The notes under the pieces: model-generated
What the model saw: only the letters and a program-made list of their open reading frames with translations
Told to the model about the DNA's origin: nothing
Databases searched by the model: none
Shown: piece after piece, positions 19,645 to 28,728 of the stretch
Layout of the letters: each line of letters begins with the position of its first letter
How positions within the stretch are numbered: position 1 is the first letter of the stretch
Made by a program: the position numbers and the translations under genes
DNA from: Trichococcus ilyis
GTDB taxonomy: Bacteria; Bacillota; Bacilli; Lactobacillales; Aerococcaceae
Assembly (NCBI RefSeq): GCF_900109135.1
Contig: NZ_FNYT01000001.1
Location: forward strand, 124,001-188,000
Length of the DNA stretch: 64,000 nucleotides
Direction: 5' to 3'

Positions 19645-22106
19645 TGGATAATCTGGAAATTAAAGAGCTGATGCTTGAAAACGTAATGGGGGACCGTTTC
19701 GGGAGATACTCGAAATACATCATCCAGGATCGTGCATTGCCTGATATCCGCGATGGACTGAAGCCGGTTCAGCGACGAATCCTCTATGCAATGGATGTTG
19801 CCGGGAATACTTCCGATAAAGGATTCCGCAAATCGGCAAAAACGGTCGGGAATGTAATCGGCAATTACCATCCGCACGGGGATTCCAGTGTCTATGAAGC
19901 GATGGTCCGCCTGAGCCAGGACTGGAAGATGCGCGAAGTATTGGTCGAAATGCACGGCAACAACGGGAGCATGGACGGAGACTCTGCCGCGGCGATGCGG
20001 TATACCGAAGCCAGGCTTTCAAAAATATCGGCGGAACTGTTGCGCGACATCGACAAAGAAACGGTTGACTTTGTTTTGAACTTCGATGATACCGATGAGG
20101 AACCAACTGTGTTGCCTGCCCGCTATCCGAATCTATTGGTGAACGGCGCGACCGGCATTTCCGCCGGTTACGCGACCGACATCCCGCCGCATAATCTGGG
20201 GGAAGTCATCGATGCGACGCTGCATCTGATCGATCATCCGGAAGCGGAGCTGAAGGCGCTCATGAAATACGTAAAGGGCCCCGACTTTCCGACCGGGGCG
20301 ATCATCCAGGGCTTGGATGGCCTGAAGGATGCCTACAGGACCGGAAAAGGGAAAGTTGTTGTCCGTTCCCGCTCGTCCATCGAGAACATCCGCGGCGGCA
20401 AACAGCAGATCGTCATTTCGGAAATCCCGTATGACGTCAACAAAGCGAATCTGGTGAAAAGAATGGACGAAATCCGCATTAACCGCAAGATTGAAGGGAT
20501 CGCGGAAGTGCGGGATGAATCGGACCGCACCGGACTGCAGATCGTCGTCGAGCTGAAAAAAGAAGCAAATGCGGAAGGGATCCTCAACTACTTGTTGAAG
20601 AATACCGATCTGCAAGTGAATTACAACTTCAATATGGTCGCAATCGATGAGCGTCGCCCGATGCAGGTCGGTCTGCACCAAATACTGAAAGCGTACATCC
20701 GTCATCAGGCGGAAGTCATCACGCGCCGGACCAAATTCAGCCTGAAGAAAGCGGAGACCCGCCTGCATATCGTGGATGCGCTGATCCGCGTCATTTCGAT
20801 TCTGGATGAAGTGATCCAATTGATCCGCGACAGCAAAGACAAAAAAGATTCAAAACAGAACCTGATGAAGCAGTTCGGCTTTTCGGAACCGCAGGCGGAA
20901 GCAATCGTTTCCCTGCAATTGTATCGCTTGTCGAATACGGACATCACGGCGCTGCAAAATGAGAAGTTGGATCTGAACGAACAAATCGCAACCTACCATG
21001 AAATCCTGAAGCAGGAAAAAACGCTGTATGCTGTGATGAAGTCGGAACTTGCCGCAGTCAAAAAACAATACGCGAATCCGCGCCGGACTACGATCCAACA
21101 TGAAATCGAGGAAATCAAGATCGATACGGAAATCCTGGTTCCGGTAGAGGAAGTCGTCGTCGTGATCACCAAAGAGGGGTATTACAAACGCACCAGCCTG
21201 CGTTCCTACGGGGCTTCCACAATTGAAGAAATCGGATTGCGCGAAGGCGATCAGCCACTTTATGTCGGAAAAGCCTCCACGCTGGATGCCGTCGTAATGT
21301 TCACCAATAAGGGGGACTATCTTCACTTCCCGGTGCACGAATTGCCGGAATTGAAATGGAAGGATACCGGTCATCACATTTCGCAACACATTCCCTTCGC
21401 TCCCGAAGAAAGGATCATCCATGCGGAAATTGTGCCGAGCAACAGTGAACCGACCGGAACGATCCTTTTCATCACCAAAGAAGGATACATCAAACAGACG
21501 CTGATGAGCGATTTCAGGACTTTCCGGGGCTACCGTAACAAAAAAGCAGTCGCCATCAAGATGAAGAGCGAGACGGATGTGATTGTTTCCATCCAACGGC
21601 TGGAAGACAAACAAAATTATGATGTGCTGCTCGTGACCCATTTCGGGTTCAGTTTGCGCTATGAAGTGAGCGAAGTCGGCATCATCGGAACCCGGGCCAG
21701 CGGGGTCAAATCCATCAACCTGAAAGACGACGACGCAGTGGTCGGAGGCGCGGCCTTCAAAGAAGGCGATGAAGAATTCCCGATTGTTGTGATCACGCAG
21801 AGAGGGAACATCAAAAAATTCAAATCCGGGGAAGTCCCGATTTTGGGACGAGCGAAGCGGGGATTGATGCTCTTGAAGGAACTGAAGGCAAAACCGCACC
21901 GCATCGTCTTTATGGACTGCGAGTTAGTGCACCCGAGCCGGTACACGATCCGCACAACAGGCAACAAGAGCATCGTGACTGAGAGCAAGGAAATACCGTT
22001 CAGTCCGCGTTATTCCAACGGCAGCTTCGCCATCAACGAAAAGACAGACGGTGAAGTGATGGACGTCGAAAAAGAGTTTGATTTTTCACAAATTAGAATT
22101 TTCTAA
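19644..22106 (+). CDS. parC: DNA topoisomerase IV subunit A
   Basis: The 820-residue cleavage subunit starts at a GTG whose first base is the last base of the parE stop, implying coupled translation. The quinolone-resistance region is [13 protein letters not shown]. The active-site tyrosine is Y120 in [10 protein letters not shown]. The C-terminal half contains the degenerate beta-propeller blades that give DNA-wrapping specificity. Length and order match Firmicute ParC. A terminator follows directly. Confidence 0.95.
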   Translation: MDNLEIKELMLENVMGDRFGRYSKYIIQDRALPDIRDGLKPVQRRILYAMDVAGNTSDKGFRKSAKTVGNVIGNYHPHGDSSVYEAMVRLSQDWKMREVLVEMHGNNGSMDGDSAAAMRYTEARLSKISAELLRDIDKETVDFVLNFDDTDEEPTVLPARYPNLLVNGATGISAGYATDIPPHNLGEVIDATLHLIDHPEAELKALMKYVKGPDFPTGAIIQGLDGLKDAYRTGKGKVVVRSRSSIENIRGGKQQIVISEIPYDVNKANLVKRMDEIRINRKIEGIAEVRDESDRTGLQIVVELKKEANAEGILNYLLKNTDLQVNYNFNMVAIDERRPMQVGLHQILKAYIRHQAEVITRRTKFSLKKAETRLHIVDALIRVISILDEVIQLIRDSKDKKDSKQNLMKQFGFSEPQAEAIVSLQLYRLSNTDITALQNEKLDLNEQIATYHEILKQEKTLYAVMKSELAAVKKQYANPRRTTIQHEIEEIKIDTEILVPVEEVVVVITKEGYYKRTSLRSYGASTIEEIGLREGDQPLYVGKASTLDAVVMFTNKGDYLHFPVHELPELKWKDTGHHISQHIPFAPEERIIHAEIVPSNSEPTGTILFITKEGYIKQTLMSDFRTFRGYRNKKAVAIKMKSETDVIVSIQRLEDKQNYDVLLVTHFGFSLRYEVSEVGIIGTRASGVKSINLKDDDAVVGGAAFKEGDEEFPIVVITQRGNIKKFKSGEVPILGRAKRGLMLLKELKAKPHRIVFMDCELVHPSRYTIRTTGNKSIVTESKEIPFSPRYSNGSFAINEKTDGEVMDVEKEFDFSQIRIF

Positions 22107-22129
22107 TGAACTGTTATAAACAAAATATC

Positions 22130-22168
22130 AAAACGGAAACTGTGTAATAAAACAGTTTCCGTTTTTTT
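22130..22168 (+). terminator. Terminator after parC
   Basis: The arms AAAACGGAAACTG and CAGTTTCCGTTTT form a 13-bp stem ending in a run of seven or more T. Confidence 0.85.
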
Positions 22169-22242
22169 ATGAAACAGATTTTCAGTCAAAATAAAGCCTT
22201 CACTAACAAAACGGAAGCTCAACTTCGTTTTGGAGGAATTCA

Positions 22243-22262
22243 AACGTTGATATATCAATGTT
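22243..22262. promoter_or_regulatory. Palindromic operator-like site upstream of pflB
   Basis: A 20-bp near-perfect palindrome with the core TTGATATATCAA lies about 55 bp upstream of the pflB -35. FNR-type boxes are TTGAT-N4-ATCAA, but the gap here is only two bases, so the binding protein is unknown. Confidence 0.35.
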
Positions 22263-22271
22263 TATTTGGCG

Positions 22272-22289
22272 TTTATGAATAATTAACAA
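22272..22289. promoter_or_regulatory. Possible Rex-type redox operator
   Basis: TTTATGAATAATTAACAA has a perfect right half-site (TTAACAA) but a poor left half compared with the Rex consensus. Rex (NADH/NAD sensing) controls pfl genes in other Firmicutes, which makes the placement sensible. The match itself is weak. Confidence 0.3.
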
Positions 22290-22315
22290 AAAGTTCAAAA
22301 AAAGTTTGATAGTTG

Positions 22316-22343
22316 TTGCACTTTTCTGTGTACGTGTTATAAT
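22316..22343 (+). promoter_or_regulatory. Promoter for pflB
   Basis: TTGCAC (22316-22321), a 16-base spacer and a perfect TATAAT (22338-22343) precede a 5' leader of about 55 nt before pflB. Confidence 0.7.
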
Positions 22344-22377
22344 GTTCATGTAGAAACCTGTTACACATATCACAATG

Positions 22378-22391
22378 TGAAAGCACTTTAT
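22378..22391. promoter_or_regulatory. cre-like CcpA site in the pflB leader
   Basis: TGAAAGCACTTTAT matches 11 of 14 positions of the symmetric cre form TGAAAGCGCTTTCA. It lies downstream of the -10 and just before the ribosome binding site, where bound CcpA could block transcription. Confidence 0.45.
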
Positions 22392-22405
22392 AGGAGGAAC
22401 ATATA

Positions 22406-24634
22406 ATGGAACAATGGCAAGGTTTTAAAGGTAAAACTTGGAAAGAAGAAGTTGACGTAAGAGACTTCATCATGAACAACTACGCTGAATACACTGGCGA
22501 CGAAAGCTTCTTGGCCGGTCCTACAGAAACGACAACTCAACTATGGGATCAAGTTATGGATCTTACAAAACAAGAAAGAGAAGCTGGCGGCGTATTGGAC
22601 ATGGATACAAAGGTTGTATCTACAATCACTTCCCATGCAGCGGGCTACTTGAACAAAGATAAAGAGCAAATCGTCGGTTTCCAAACTGAAAAACCACTTA
22701 AACGCAGCTTGATGCCTTTCGGCGGTATCCGCATGAGTGAACAGGCTTGTGAAGAAGCAGGCTACAAAGTTGATCCAGAAATTTCCATGATCTTCCGCGA
22801 TTACAGAAAAACACATAACCAAGGCGTATTCGATGCTTACACACCAGAAATGCGTGCAGCAAGAACAACCGGCGTCATCACTGGCTTACCTGATGCATAC
22901 GGCCGCGGACGCATCATCGGAGACTACCGTCGTGTAGCTTTATACGGTGTGGACTACCTGATGAAAGACAAATTGAAAGAATTCGCTAAAATCGGCGACG
23001 GCACGATGACTGAAGAAGTCATCCGCCTGAGAGAAGAATTCAGCGAACAATACCGCGCTTTGAACGAATTGAAAGAATTAGGAAACATCTACGGTTTCGA
23101 TATTTCCAAACCAGCAACAAACGCTAAAGAAGCTTTCCAATGGTTATACTTCGGTTACCTGGCTGCTGTTAAACAACAAAACGGTGCTGCTATGTCATTG
23201 GGACGTACTTCAACTTTCTTGGATATCTACATCCAACGCGATTTGGATAACGGCGTCTTGACTGAAGAAGAAGCTCAAGAAATCGTTGACCACTTCGTAA
23301 TGAAATTGCGTATGATCAAATTTGCGCGTACGCCGGAATACCAAGAATTGTACTCAGGAGATCCACAATGGGTTACTGAATCAATCGCTGGTATGGCACA
23401 TGACGGACGTTCAATGGTTACGAAATCAAGCTTCCGTTTCTTGAACACATTGACTAACTTGGGCGCTGCTCCAGAGCCTAACTTGACAGTTCTTTGGTCA
23501 ACTAAATTGCCTGAAGGCTTCAAAAAATACTGTGCTAAAATGTCCATCGAAACAAGCGCTATCCAATACGAAAATGATGACATCATGAGCCTTGAATGGG
23601 GCGACGACTACGGTATCGCTTGCTGTGTATCCGCGATGAGAATCGGGAAACAAATGCAATTCTTCGGAGCACGTGCTAACTTGGCGAAAACATTGCTTTA
23701 CGCAATCAACGGCGGGATTGACGAAACGAAGAAAAAACAAGTTGGACCTAAATTGCAACCAATCACTTCAGAATACCTGGATTACAATGAAGTTATGGAA
23801 AAATTCGATGTAATGATGGACTGGATCGTAGCTTTGTATGTGAATACATTGAACGTTATCCACTACATGCACGACAAATATTCATACGAATCATTGGAAA
23901 TGGCTTTGCATGATACGCATGTTGTCCGCACATTGGCAACTGGTGTGGCTGGTTTCTCAGTTACAGTCGATTCACTTTCAGCTATCAAATACGCGAAAGT
24001 TAAACCGATCCGTGACGAAAACGGCATTGCTATCGACTTCGAAATCGAAGGCGACTTCCCTAAATATGGTAACAACGATGATCGCGCTGACCAAATCGGT
24101 ATCGACTTGTTGAAACAATACATGGGCAAAGTTAAGAAACACCAAACATACCGCAACTCAATTCCGACAACTTCTATCCTTACAATCACTTCAAACGTGG
24201 TTTACGGTAAGAAAACTGGTAGCACTCCTGACGGACGTAAAGCCGGCGAACCATTCGCACCAGGCGCTAACCCAATGCACGGAAGAGATACACACGGCGC
24301 TTTGGCAAGCTTGTCTTCAGTAGCTAAGATTCCTTACAAATATTCATTGGATGGTATCTCCAACACATTCTCAATCATCCCTAAAGCTTTGGGACGTGAA
24401 GAAGAAGTCCAAAAAGAAAACTTGACTGCAATGCTGGACGGATACATCGCTAAAGGCGGCCACCATTTGAACGTCAACGTCTTCAACCGTGAAACATTGC
24501 TTGACGCTATGGATCACCCAGAAAACTACCCACAATTGACGATCCGCGTTTCCGGATACGCTGTTAACTTCATCAAGTTGACTCGCGAACAACAATTGGA
24601 CGTAATCAACCGTACAATGCACGAAATGATGTAA
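22406..24634 (+). CDS. pflB: Formate C-acetyltransferase (pyruvate formate-lyase)
   Basis: The 742-residue glycyl-radical enzyme converts pyruvate and CoA into acetyl-CoA and formate under anaerobiosis. Catalytic cysteines C406-C407 lie in [10 protein letters not shown]. The radical glycine is G717 in RVSGYAVNF near the C-terminus. Length and both motifs are complete. Codons differ from neighbouring genes, with many GCT, CGT and AAC and few GCG or CGG, as expected for a very highly expressed gene. It has its own strong promoter, a cre-like site and AGGAGG; the activase gene pflA is next. Confidence 0.97.
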   Translation: MEQWQGFKGKTWKEEVDVRDFIMNNYAEYTGDESFLAGPTETTTQLWDQVMDLTKQEREAGGVLDMDTKVVSTITSHAAGYLNKDKEQIVGFQTEKPLKRSLMPFGGIRMSEQACEEAGYKVDPEISMIFRDYRKTHNQGVFDAYTPEMRAARTTGVITGLPDAYGRGRIIGDYRRVALYGVDYLMKDKLKEFAKIGDGTMTEEVIRLREEFSEQYRALNELKELGNIYGFDISKPATNAKEAFQWLYFGYLAAVKQQNGAAMSLGRTSTFLDIYIQRDLDNGVLTEEEAQEIVDHFVMKLRMIKFARTPEYQELYSGDPQWVTESIAGMAHDGRSMVTKSSFRFLNTLTNLGAAPEPNLTVLWSTKLPEGFKKYCAKMSIETSAIQYENDDIMSLEWGDDYGIACCVSAMRIGKQMQFFGARANLAKTLLYAINGGIDETKKKQVGPKLQPITSEYLDYNEVMEKFDVMMDWIVALYVNTLNVIHYMHDKYSYESLEMALHDTHVVRTLATGVAGFSVTVDSLSAIKYAKVKPIRDENGIAIDFEIEGDFPKYGNNDDRADQIGIDLLKQYMGKVKKHQTYRNSIPTTSILTITSNVVYGKKTGSTPDGRKAGEPFAPGANPMHGRDTHGALASLSSVAKIPYKYSLDGISNTFSIIPKALGREEEVQKENLTAMLDGYIAKGGHHLNVNVFNRETLLDAMDHPENYPQLTIRVSGYAVNFIKLTREQQLDVINRTMHEMM

Positions 24635-24668
24635 TTCGCTTCAACCTGCATGACAATTGTATAAAATT

Positions 24669-24699
24669 AAACGGATGGATCATTTGATTCATCCGTTTT
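24669..24699 (+). terminator. Hairpin terminator after pflB
   Basis: A 9-bp stem, AAACGGATG with CATCCGTTT, extended inward by weaker pairs, ends in TTTT. Confidence 0.7.
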
Positions 24700-24700
24700 C

Positions 24701-24734
24701 TATCAAAGGGAGCGAAAGCTCGCTCTTTTTGATA
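24701..24734 (+). terminator. Second hairpin between pflB and pflA
   Basis: Two 14-base arms (TATCAAAGGGAGCG and CGCTCTTTTTGATA) pair fully, with two G-U pairs, around AAAGCT. It lies immediately after the first terminator. Together they may limit read-through and set a high pflB to pflA ratio, or protect mRNA ends. Confidence 0.6.
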
Positions 24735-24796
24735 GGAAATATTCCTTATGCGAGATACAATAAGAGTAAGAAATAAACGACAGAGGAGTTTTTGAA

Positions 24797-25558
24797 ATGA
24801 CTGAACCCTTAAAAGGATTTGTGCATTCAACAGAGAGTTTCGGTTCCGTTGATGGACCGGGAATCCGTTTTATTATATTTATGCAAGGTTGCCGCATGCG
24901 CTGCCAATTCTGCCATAACCCGGACACCTGGAACATCGGAGGCGGCAATGAGATGACAACCGATGAACTGCTCAACTTGGCCCTGCAATACAAGCCGTTC
25001 TGGGGCCAAAAAGGCGGCATCACCGTCAGCGGCGGCGAACCGTTATTGCAGATCGATTTCCTGATCGAACTGTTCACGAAAGCCAAAGCACAGGGCGTGC
25101 ATACGACTTTGGACACCTGCGGCCTGCCGTTCACGTATGATGAGCCTTTCTTCAGCCAGTTCAACAAGTTGCTGGCGGTGACCGACTTGATTTTGTTGGA
25201 CATCAAGCACATCGACAGCCAAAAACACAAAGAATTGACTATGTGGCCGAACGAAAGCATCATCGAGCTGGCGAAATATCTGTCGGACATCAACAAACCG
25301 GTTTGGATCCGCCATGTGCTGATACCGGAACGTACCGATTACGATGACTTCCTGATCCGTTTGGACGCATTCCTGAAAACGCTGAAGAACATCGTCAAAG
25401 TTGAAATCCTACCCTACCATAAAATGGGTGTATACAAGTGGAAAACCTTGGGCATCCCTTATCAGTTGGAGGGAATCGATCCGCCTACCGCCGAACGGGT
25501 CGAAAACGCGAAAAAATTGTTGCATACAGAAGACTACAAAGGTTATCTGGACCTGTAG
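24797..25558 (+). CDS. pflA: Pyruvate formate-lyase activating enzyme
   Basis: The 253-residue radical SAM enzyme installs the glycyl radical in PflB. The 4Fe-4S cysteines C32, C36 and C39 lie in MQGCRMRCQFCHNPDTW. The glycine-rich SAM contact is TVSGGEPLLQ, and LLDIKHID follows. Length is normal. It follows pflB by 162 bp with CAGAGGAG as ribosome binding site and ends at a terminator. Confidence 0.96.
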   Translation: MTEPLKGFVHSTESFGSVDGPGIRFIIFMQGCRMRCQFCHNPDTWNIGGGNEMTTDELLNLALQYKPFWGQKGGITVSGGEPLLQIDFLIELFTKAKAQGVHTTLDTCGLPFTYDEPFFSQFNKLLAVTDLILLDIKHIDSQKHKELTMWPNESIIELAKYLSDINKPVWIRHVLIPERTDYDDFLIRLDAFLKTLKNIVKVEILPYHKMGVYKWKTLGIPYQLEGIDPPTAERVENAKKLLHTEDYKGYLDL

Positions 25559-25575
25559 AAGCATAATTTTCATGG

Positions 25576-25614
25576 AAGAAAAGAGAATTGCCATTGCTCT
25601 TTTCTTCTTTTTTT
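25576..25614 (+). terminator. Terminator after pflA
   Basis: The 10-bp perfect stem AAGAAAAGAG / CTCTTTTCTT is followed by a long T-run. Confidence 0.8.
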
Positions 25615-25654
25615 AATATGATATTTTTAGACATTGTAAGAGAGAGGGAATGTA

Positions 25655-26584
25655 ATGAGCAAAATGTTAGTTTTTGGGCACCAAAATCCGGATACGGATG
25701 CGATCACGTCAGCTATCGCATACGCCCACTACCTGAATCAAAACGGAATCGAAGCTGAGGCTGTAGCGCTTGGCCAACCGAGTGAAGAAACAGCCTATGC
25801 ATTGAATCAATTCAATACAGCAGCACCGCGCGTCATCGCGACTGCAGCCAACGAAACGGATACGGTAGCTTTGGTGGACCATAATGAAGCGCAACAAAGC
25901 GTCAGCGACATCAAGGATGTGGAAGTTTACGCCGTAGTGGATCATCACCGCATCGCGAACTTCGAAACAGCCAACCCGTTGTTTTACCGTGCCGAGCCTG
26001 TGGGATGCACGAATACGATCCTTTATAAGATGTATAATGAAAAAAACATCGAGATCCCTGCCGATATTGCTGGTCTCATGCTGTCTGCAATCATTTCTGA
26101 CACTTTGCTGTTCAAGTCCCCGACTTGCACAAAGGAAGACGAACTTGCCGCCGCAGCTTTAGCCGAAATCGCCGGCATCTCCATGCAGGAATATGGACTT
26201 GCGATGCTGAAAGCAGGAACGAATCTGGACGACAAATCGATTGCGGAGCTTTTGACTTTGGATGCCAAATCATTCCCTATGGGCGATAAAAATGTGCGCA
26301 TCGCACAAGTAAACACCGTTGACGTGCAGGATGTACTGAAAAGAAAAGCCGAATTGGTTTCGGCTATGGAAGCAGAGAACCGCACGCAGGTCTATGATGT
26401 CTTCTTGTTGGTGGTTACGAACATCATCGACAGCGATTCTGCCTTGTTGGCTGTCGGTTCGCACTTGGATGTCGTGGCGTCGGCTTTCGGTGTCACCTTG
26501 GAAGAAAATGTTGCCCTGCTTCCGGGCGTTGTTTCACGCAAAAAGCAAGTGGTTCCGCCATTGACGGAAGCATTCTCTAAATAA
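25655..26584 (+). CDS. ppaC: Manganese-dependent inorganic pyrophosphatase (family II)
   Basis: The 309-residue DHH-family enzyme hydrolyses pyrophosphate. Metal-binding motifs are GHQNPDTDA (H9, D13, D15), VDHNE and VVDHHRI. The C-terminal DHHA2 domain ends with SRKKQVVPPL, which binds substrate. It is a single-gene unit between terminators. Confidence 0.96.
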   Translation: MSKMLVFGHQNPDTDAITSAIAYAHYLNQNGIEAEAVALGQPSEETAYALNQFNTAAPRVIATAANETDTVALVDHNEAQQSVSDIKDVEVYAVVDHHRIANFETANPLFYRAEPVGCTNTILYKMYNEKNIEIPADIAGLMLSAIISDTLLFKSPTCTKEDELAAAALAEIAGISMQEYGLAMLKAGTNLDDKSIAELLTLDAKSFPMGDKNVRIAQVNTVDVQDVLKRKAELVSAMEAENRTQVYDVFLLVVTNIIDSDSALLAVGSHLDVVASAFGVTLEENVALLPGVVSRKKQVVPPLTEAFSK

Positions 26585-26592
26585 TCATTCAT

Positions 26593-26645
26593 TACGGGCG
26601 GGCGATGCGACTCAGTTAAACTGAAATGCGTCTCCGCCTGTTTTT
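26593..26645 (+). terminator. Terminator after ppaC (imperfect)
   Basis: A long GC-rich stem with several mismatches, roughly GGGCGGGCGATGCG against GCGTCTCCGCCTG, is followed by TTTTTG. Confidence 0.5.
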
Positions 26646-26687
26646 GTCTTCGCTCCGATCGAGAAAACACCTGAAGGGGGTGAGAAT

Positions 26688-27512
26688 GTGAAAATTGGGG
26701 TATTGTCGGACCTCCATATCGATTCAAATGCCAAAAAATTGGCTCCCGGCCAAACGTATGACTATCTTTTGGCGGAACTGCTCTATAATCAAGAAATCGA
26801 TTTGCTGTTGTTGGCAGGTGATGTCTCTTCCGACTATCACGATACTTTCTCCTTTTTGGACCGCATGCGCGCCCACTCCGTTTCTAAAATTCAATTTGTG
26901 CCCGGGAACCATGATTTTTGGTCCATCCGCAATCACGAGGAGGATACGGACCGCATCTACAAGCTGTTCAAGGAAAGGGAAGATAATCCGGTCGGAAATC
27001 CGTATCTGATAGGGGATGAGTGGGCGGTGGCGGGGAATCCGGGGTGGTACGATTATGGGTTCGCCAGCCCGCGCTACACAGCGGAAGAATTTTCCAGGAA
27101 AAAACTGAAGGTGGGGGGCTGGAATGATCGCCTGTACGTCCATTGGGAAAAGGATGACCGTGCGGTTGCGCAAGCGATGCTGGAAGAGCTGGAAAACGAC
27201 CTGAATGCCGTCAGCGGCCGGAAAATAATCATGATGACGCACGTGGTGACGCATCCGCAATTTGTCATCCCGCTCCCGCATCCCGTTTATGACTATTACA
27301 ATGCTTTCCTCGGGAGCGAAAGCTACACGGAACTTTACGAGCGCTATCCGATCGCGCACAGCATCATGGGACATGTCCACTTCCGGAAATTGCTGCACGA
27401 GCAGGAAACGACCTACTACTGCGCTTGCCTCGGCAACGCGCGCCATTGGTACACGGAAGATCCTTACACAGAATTGGCTTATACTATGGAAGAATTTAAG
27501 CTGGACATCTGA
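26688..27512 (+). CDS. Metallophosphoesterase
   Basis: The 274-residue calcineurin-like phosphoesterase shows SDLHID (D8, H10), LLLAGDVSSD, VPGNHDFW and GHVHFRK, so the two-metal site is complete. The substrate cannot be told from sequence. Translation starts at a GTG after GAAGGGGGTGAG; an ATG two bases upstream is followed at once by a stop. The gene lies between ppaC and corA with short gaps. Confidence 0.85.
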   Translation: MKIGVLSDLHIDSNAKKLAPGQTYDYLLAELLYNQEIDLLLLAGDVSSDYHDTFSFLDRMRAHSVSKIQFVPGNHDFWSIRNHEEDTDRIYKLFKEREDNPVGNPYLIGDEWAVAGNPGWYDYGFASPRYTAEEFSRKKLKVGGWNDRLYVHWEKDDRAVAQAMLEELENDLNAVSGRKIIMMTHVVTHPQFVIPLPHPVYDYYNAFLGSESYTELYERYPIAHSIMGHVHFRKLLHEQETTYYCACLGNARHWYTEDPYTELAYTMEEFKLDI

Positions 27513-27596
27513 AGGGCTTATCACTTCCCTTTTGACAAAAATAAGTTATGCTAGTCTTGTAGGCAACAGCATTCAGTCAGGAAGGAGCGGTGATGG

Positions 27597-28547
27597 ATGA
27601 AAGCGTTCGAATTGTCGGACAAAGGCGTATATACGCAAACCAAGAACTGGAGAGCAGCCGATTGGATCCATGTGGAAAACCCTAACCACGATGACGTGGC
27701 GGAATTGGTGCTTACTTTCGGCATCCCGAAGGATTATATCCTGGATTCTTTGGATGAATATGAAGTGCCTAGACAAGAGCAGGTTCATAATGAGCAGGGG
27801 GATGAAATCAGACTGTTGATCGTCCTGTTCCCCAAACTGCGGTCGGTGCAGGAAAAATATACCGAATATCACACGTTCCCCTTATCGATCATCACAATCA
27901 ACGGAACTTTGATCACCGTTTGCAAAGAAACACCGGCTTTTCTGAATCGGATCATGAAGAACGAAGCTTTCAAAAATGAGCCTGCGACAACCCAACGCCA
28001 CATCATACTATACATATTGTGGGAATTGACCAAGAGCTTCATACACCATCTGCGGGAAATCGACGGAACGATCGAAGACCTGCAGATCCAAATCACTAGC
28101 GCCACCCACAATGAATATTTTTATAAGTTGATTGCGTTGCACAAGAGCCTGGTGTATTTTGAGACATCCATCACCAAAAACCACCCCCTGATCACCCAGT
28201 CCATCCATGAGGCTGCTGGCGGCGATGCCCAAAGCCAGGAATTGTTGCGGGATATCATCGACATTTCGAATCAGGCCGAGGTAATGGTGACGGAATCGAG
28301 CAAAATGATCGACCAGCTGAGTGAAGTTTTTTCCAGCGTAATCGCCAACAATTTGAACAACATCATGAAGGTTTTGACGTCAATCACCATCGTGCTGACG
28401 ATACCCACCATCATGGCCGGTTTTTGGGGCATGAACGTCGATTTGCCTTTTGAAGATCATCCATTCGCCTTCTGGATCACAAGTCTGATCACCATTTTGA
28501 TTTGCTTCCTGACGGTCTATTGGTTGAAGAAAAAAGACTACTTCTGA
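27597..28547 (+). CDS. corA: CorA family divalent cation transporter
   Basis: The 316-residue protein has a large cytoplasmic N-terminal domain and two C-terminal membrane helices. The diagnostic GMN motif (about residues 278-280, in GFWGMNVDLPF) ends the first helix, and KKKDYF closes the chain. CorA proteins carry Mg2+ and sometimes Co2+ or Ni2+, or act as exporters; specificity is not visible. An AAGGAG site precedes the ATG. A terminator follows at 28627. Confidence 0.92.
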   Translation: MKAFELSDKGVYTQTKNWRAADWIHVENPNHDDVAELVLTFGIPKDYILDSLDEYEVPRQEQVHNEQGDEIRLLIVLFPKLRSVQEKYTEYHTFPLSIITINGTLITVCKETPAFLNRIMKNEAFKNEPATTQRHIILYILWELTKSFIHHLREIDGTIEDLQIQITSATHNEYFYKLIALHKSLVYFETSITKNHPLITQSIHEAAGGDAQSQELLRDIIDISNQAEVMVTESSKMIDQLSEVFSSVIANNLNNIMKVLTSITIVLTIPTIMAGFWGMNVDLPFEDHPFAFWITSLITILICFLTVYWLKKKDYF

Positions 28548-28626
28548 CCATCGTGTTGAGGAACAATTCCGACATCATCCTGGGCGGTGAGGTTGGCCGG
28601 CAGTTGGTTGCGTAGGTCAAACTGGA

Positions 28627-28665
28627 GCGTAATCGGCTGCAAGAAATGCCGGTTGCGCTTTTTTT
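28627..28665 (+). terminator. Terminator after corA
   Basis: A 10-bp stem with two G-U pairs (GCGTAATCGG with CCGGTTGCGC) ends in seven T. Confidence 0.65.
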
Positions 28666-28728
28666 GATGGCTTAGTGGTGCAGGAAGCTATTGCGGATTG
28701 GTATACTGTATTTGGGAGGTGGCAGGAC

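Noticed and set aside
22247-22282. An 11-codon TTG frame (MIYQCLFGVYE) after GGAGG, upstream of pflB, considered as a leader peptide.
   Set aside because: It lies upstream of the good -10 at 22338, so the main transcript would not include it, and its codons suggest no regulatory logic. The overlapping palindrome explains the sequence better.
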